Shown: positions 11,901 to 12,027 of the stretch, one piece after another
Position numbering within the stretch: position 1 is the stretch's first letter
How the letters are laid out: the number at the start of each line of letters is the position of its first letter
Assembly: GCA_964531735.1 (NCBI GenBank)
Contig: CAZHGD010000210.1
Coordinates: 1 to 12,027 of the forward strand
Source: CAZHGD01 sp964531735
GTDB taxonomy: Bacteria > Armatimonadota > UBA10988
Direction of reading: 5' to 3'
Length of the DNA: 12,027 nucleotides
Translations under genes and position numbers: made by a program
Notes under the pieces: model-generated
Database searches by the model: none
What the model was told of the DNA's origin: nothing
The model's input: only the letters and a program-made list of their open reading frames with translations

Positions 11901-12027
11901 CTAGAAGTCGCTCATGTCGCCGGGCTCGCCCAGCGGAATGACCTGTTCGGAGGCCGGCGCGGAGCGCGGGGCGACGGTGGCGGGCGCCGGACGGTGCTGC
12001 GGCGCCCGGACGAGCGCGGTCGCCTGG
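11901..12027 (-). CDS. Partial CDS, C-terminal 41 residues of an unidentified protein
   Basis: The minus strand is open from the right edge to TAG at 11901-11903. The visible part is a Pro/Ala-rich linker followed by EQVIPLGEPGDMSDF at the C-terminus. A disordered Pro/Ala linker ending in a short conserved acidic-aromatic peptide resembles tails of methyl-accepting chemotaxis proteins and related signalling proteins, where the peptide docks a modifying enzyme, but this is only a resemblance. A strong hairpin 15 bases after the stop supports this as a real gene end. Confidence 0.55.
   Translation of the reverse strand, partial: QATALVRAPQHRPAPATVAPRSAPASEQVIPLGEPGDMSDF

Noticed and set aside
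11600..11941. 113-codon plus-strand ORF in the right intergenic region
   Set aside because: No ribosome-binding site, it covers both hairpins, and the sequence is Arg/Cys/Ser-rich without motifs.
1..12027. CRISPR arrays, tRNA/rRNA genes, insertion sequences, attachment sites
   Set aside because: No regularly spaced repeats outside the MCE coding repeat, no tRNA T-loop signature, no transposase, integrase or terminal inverted repeats were seen.

Overview
The window is very G+C-rich bacterial DNA, densely packed with genes. It points to an organism with an outer membrane: it carries an MlaE/MlaF/MCE-type phospholipid-transport system, and the MCE protein ends in a segment that looks like an outer-membrane beta-barrel. 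Two features have a Firmicutes flavour: an S55 (SpoIVB-family) peptidase-like protein and a small Cse60-like protein. Together these suggest a deep-branching, little-studied diderm lineage (something like Armatimonadota is compatible), but the sequence alone does not settle the taxonomy.

Layout. (i) Positions 3-2329, plus strand: the 3' part of an Ala/Glu/Arg-rich helical protein of unknown function, a 68-residue Cse60-like protein with a perfect Shine-Dalgarno, and an NAD-dependent epimerase/dehydratase (extended SDR). (ii) A 93-bp gap with a good extended -10 promoter (TGC-TATACT, 2387-2395). (iii) Positions 2423-10124, plus strand: one tightly packed apparent operon. It holds an exported S55-like protein, the MlaE permease, the MlaF ATPase, a 655-residue MCE protein, ribonuclease HII (rnhB), the YraN/UPF0102 protein and a membrane-anchored PD40 (TolB-like) propeller protein. 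Four junctions overlap (ATGA, GTGA, GTGA, 11 bp) and the other two gaps are 18-21 bp and 3 bp, so translational coupling is likely. (iv) Positions 10009-11541, minus strand: an exported or membrane DUF1573-like + thioredoxin-like + CcdA/DsbD-type fusion, whose 3' end overlaps the propeller gene by 116 bp. (v) Positions 11542-11900: intergenic, with two perfect GC-rich hairpins and a 10-bp direct repeat. (vi) Positions 11901-12027, minus strand: the C-terminal tail of a gene entering from the right.

How it fits together. The most interesting unit is S55-MlaE-MlaF-MCE. MlaE and MlaF would form the inner-membrane ABC core. The MCE protein has an N-terminal membrane anchor, an MCE domain with an insertion, eight 25-residue helical repeats in exact register (residues 254-453), and a C-terminal beta-rich segment. 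It could therefore bridge the periplasm to the outer membrane in one chain; no MlaC-like shuttle is encoded nearby. The upstream S55-like protein has its Ser motif (GMSGSP) before its His motif (FGHP), the reverse of the order I recall for Bacillus SpoIVB, which suggests a circularly permuted relative. The DsbD-like fusion would handle envelope thiol redox and appears to be a separate transcription unit.
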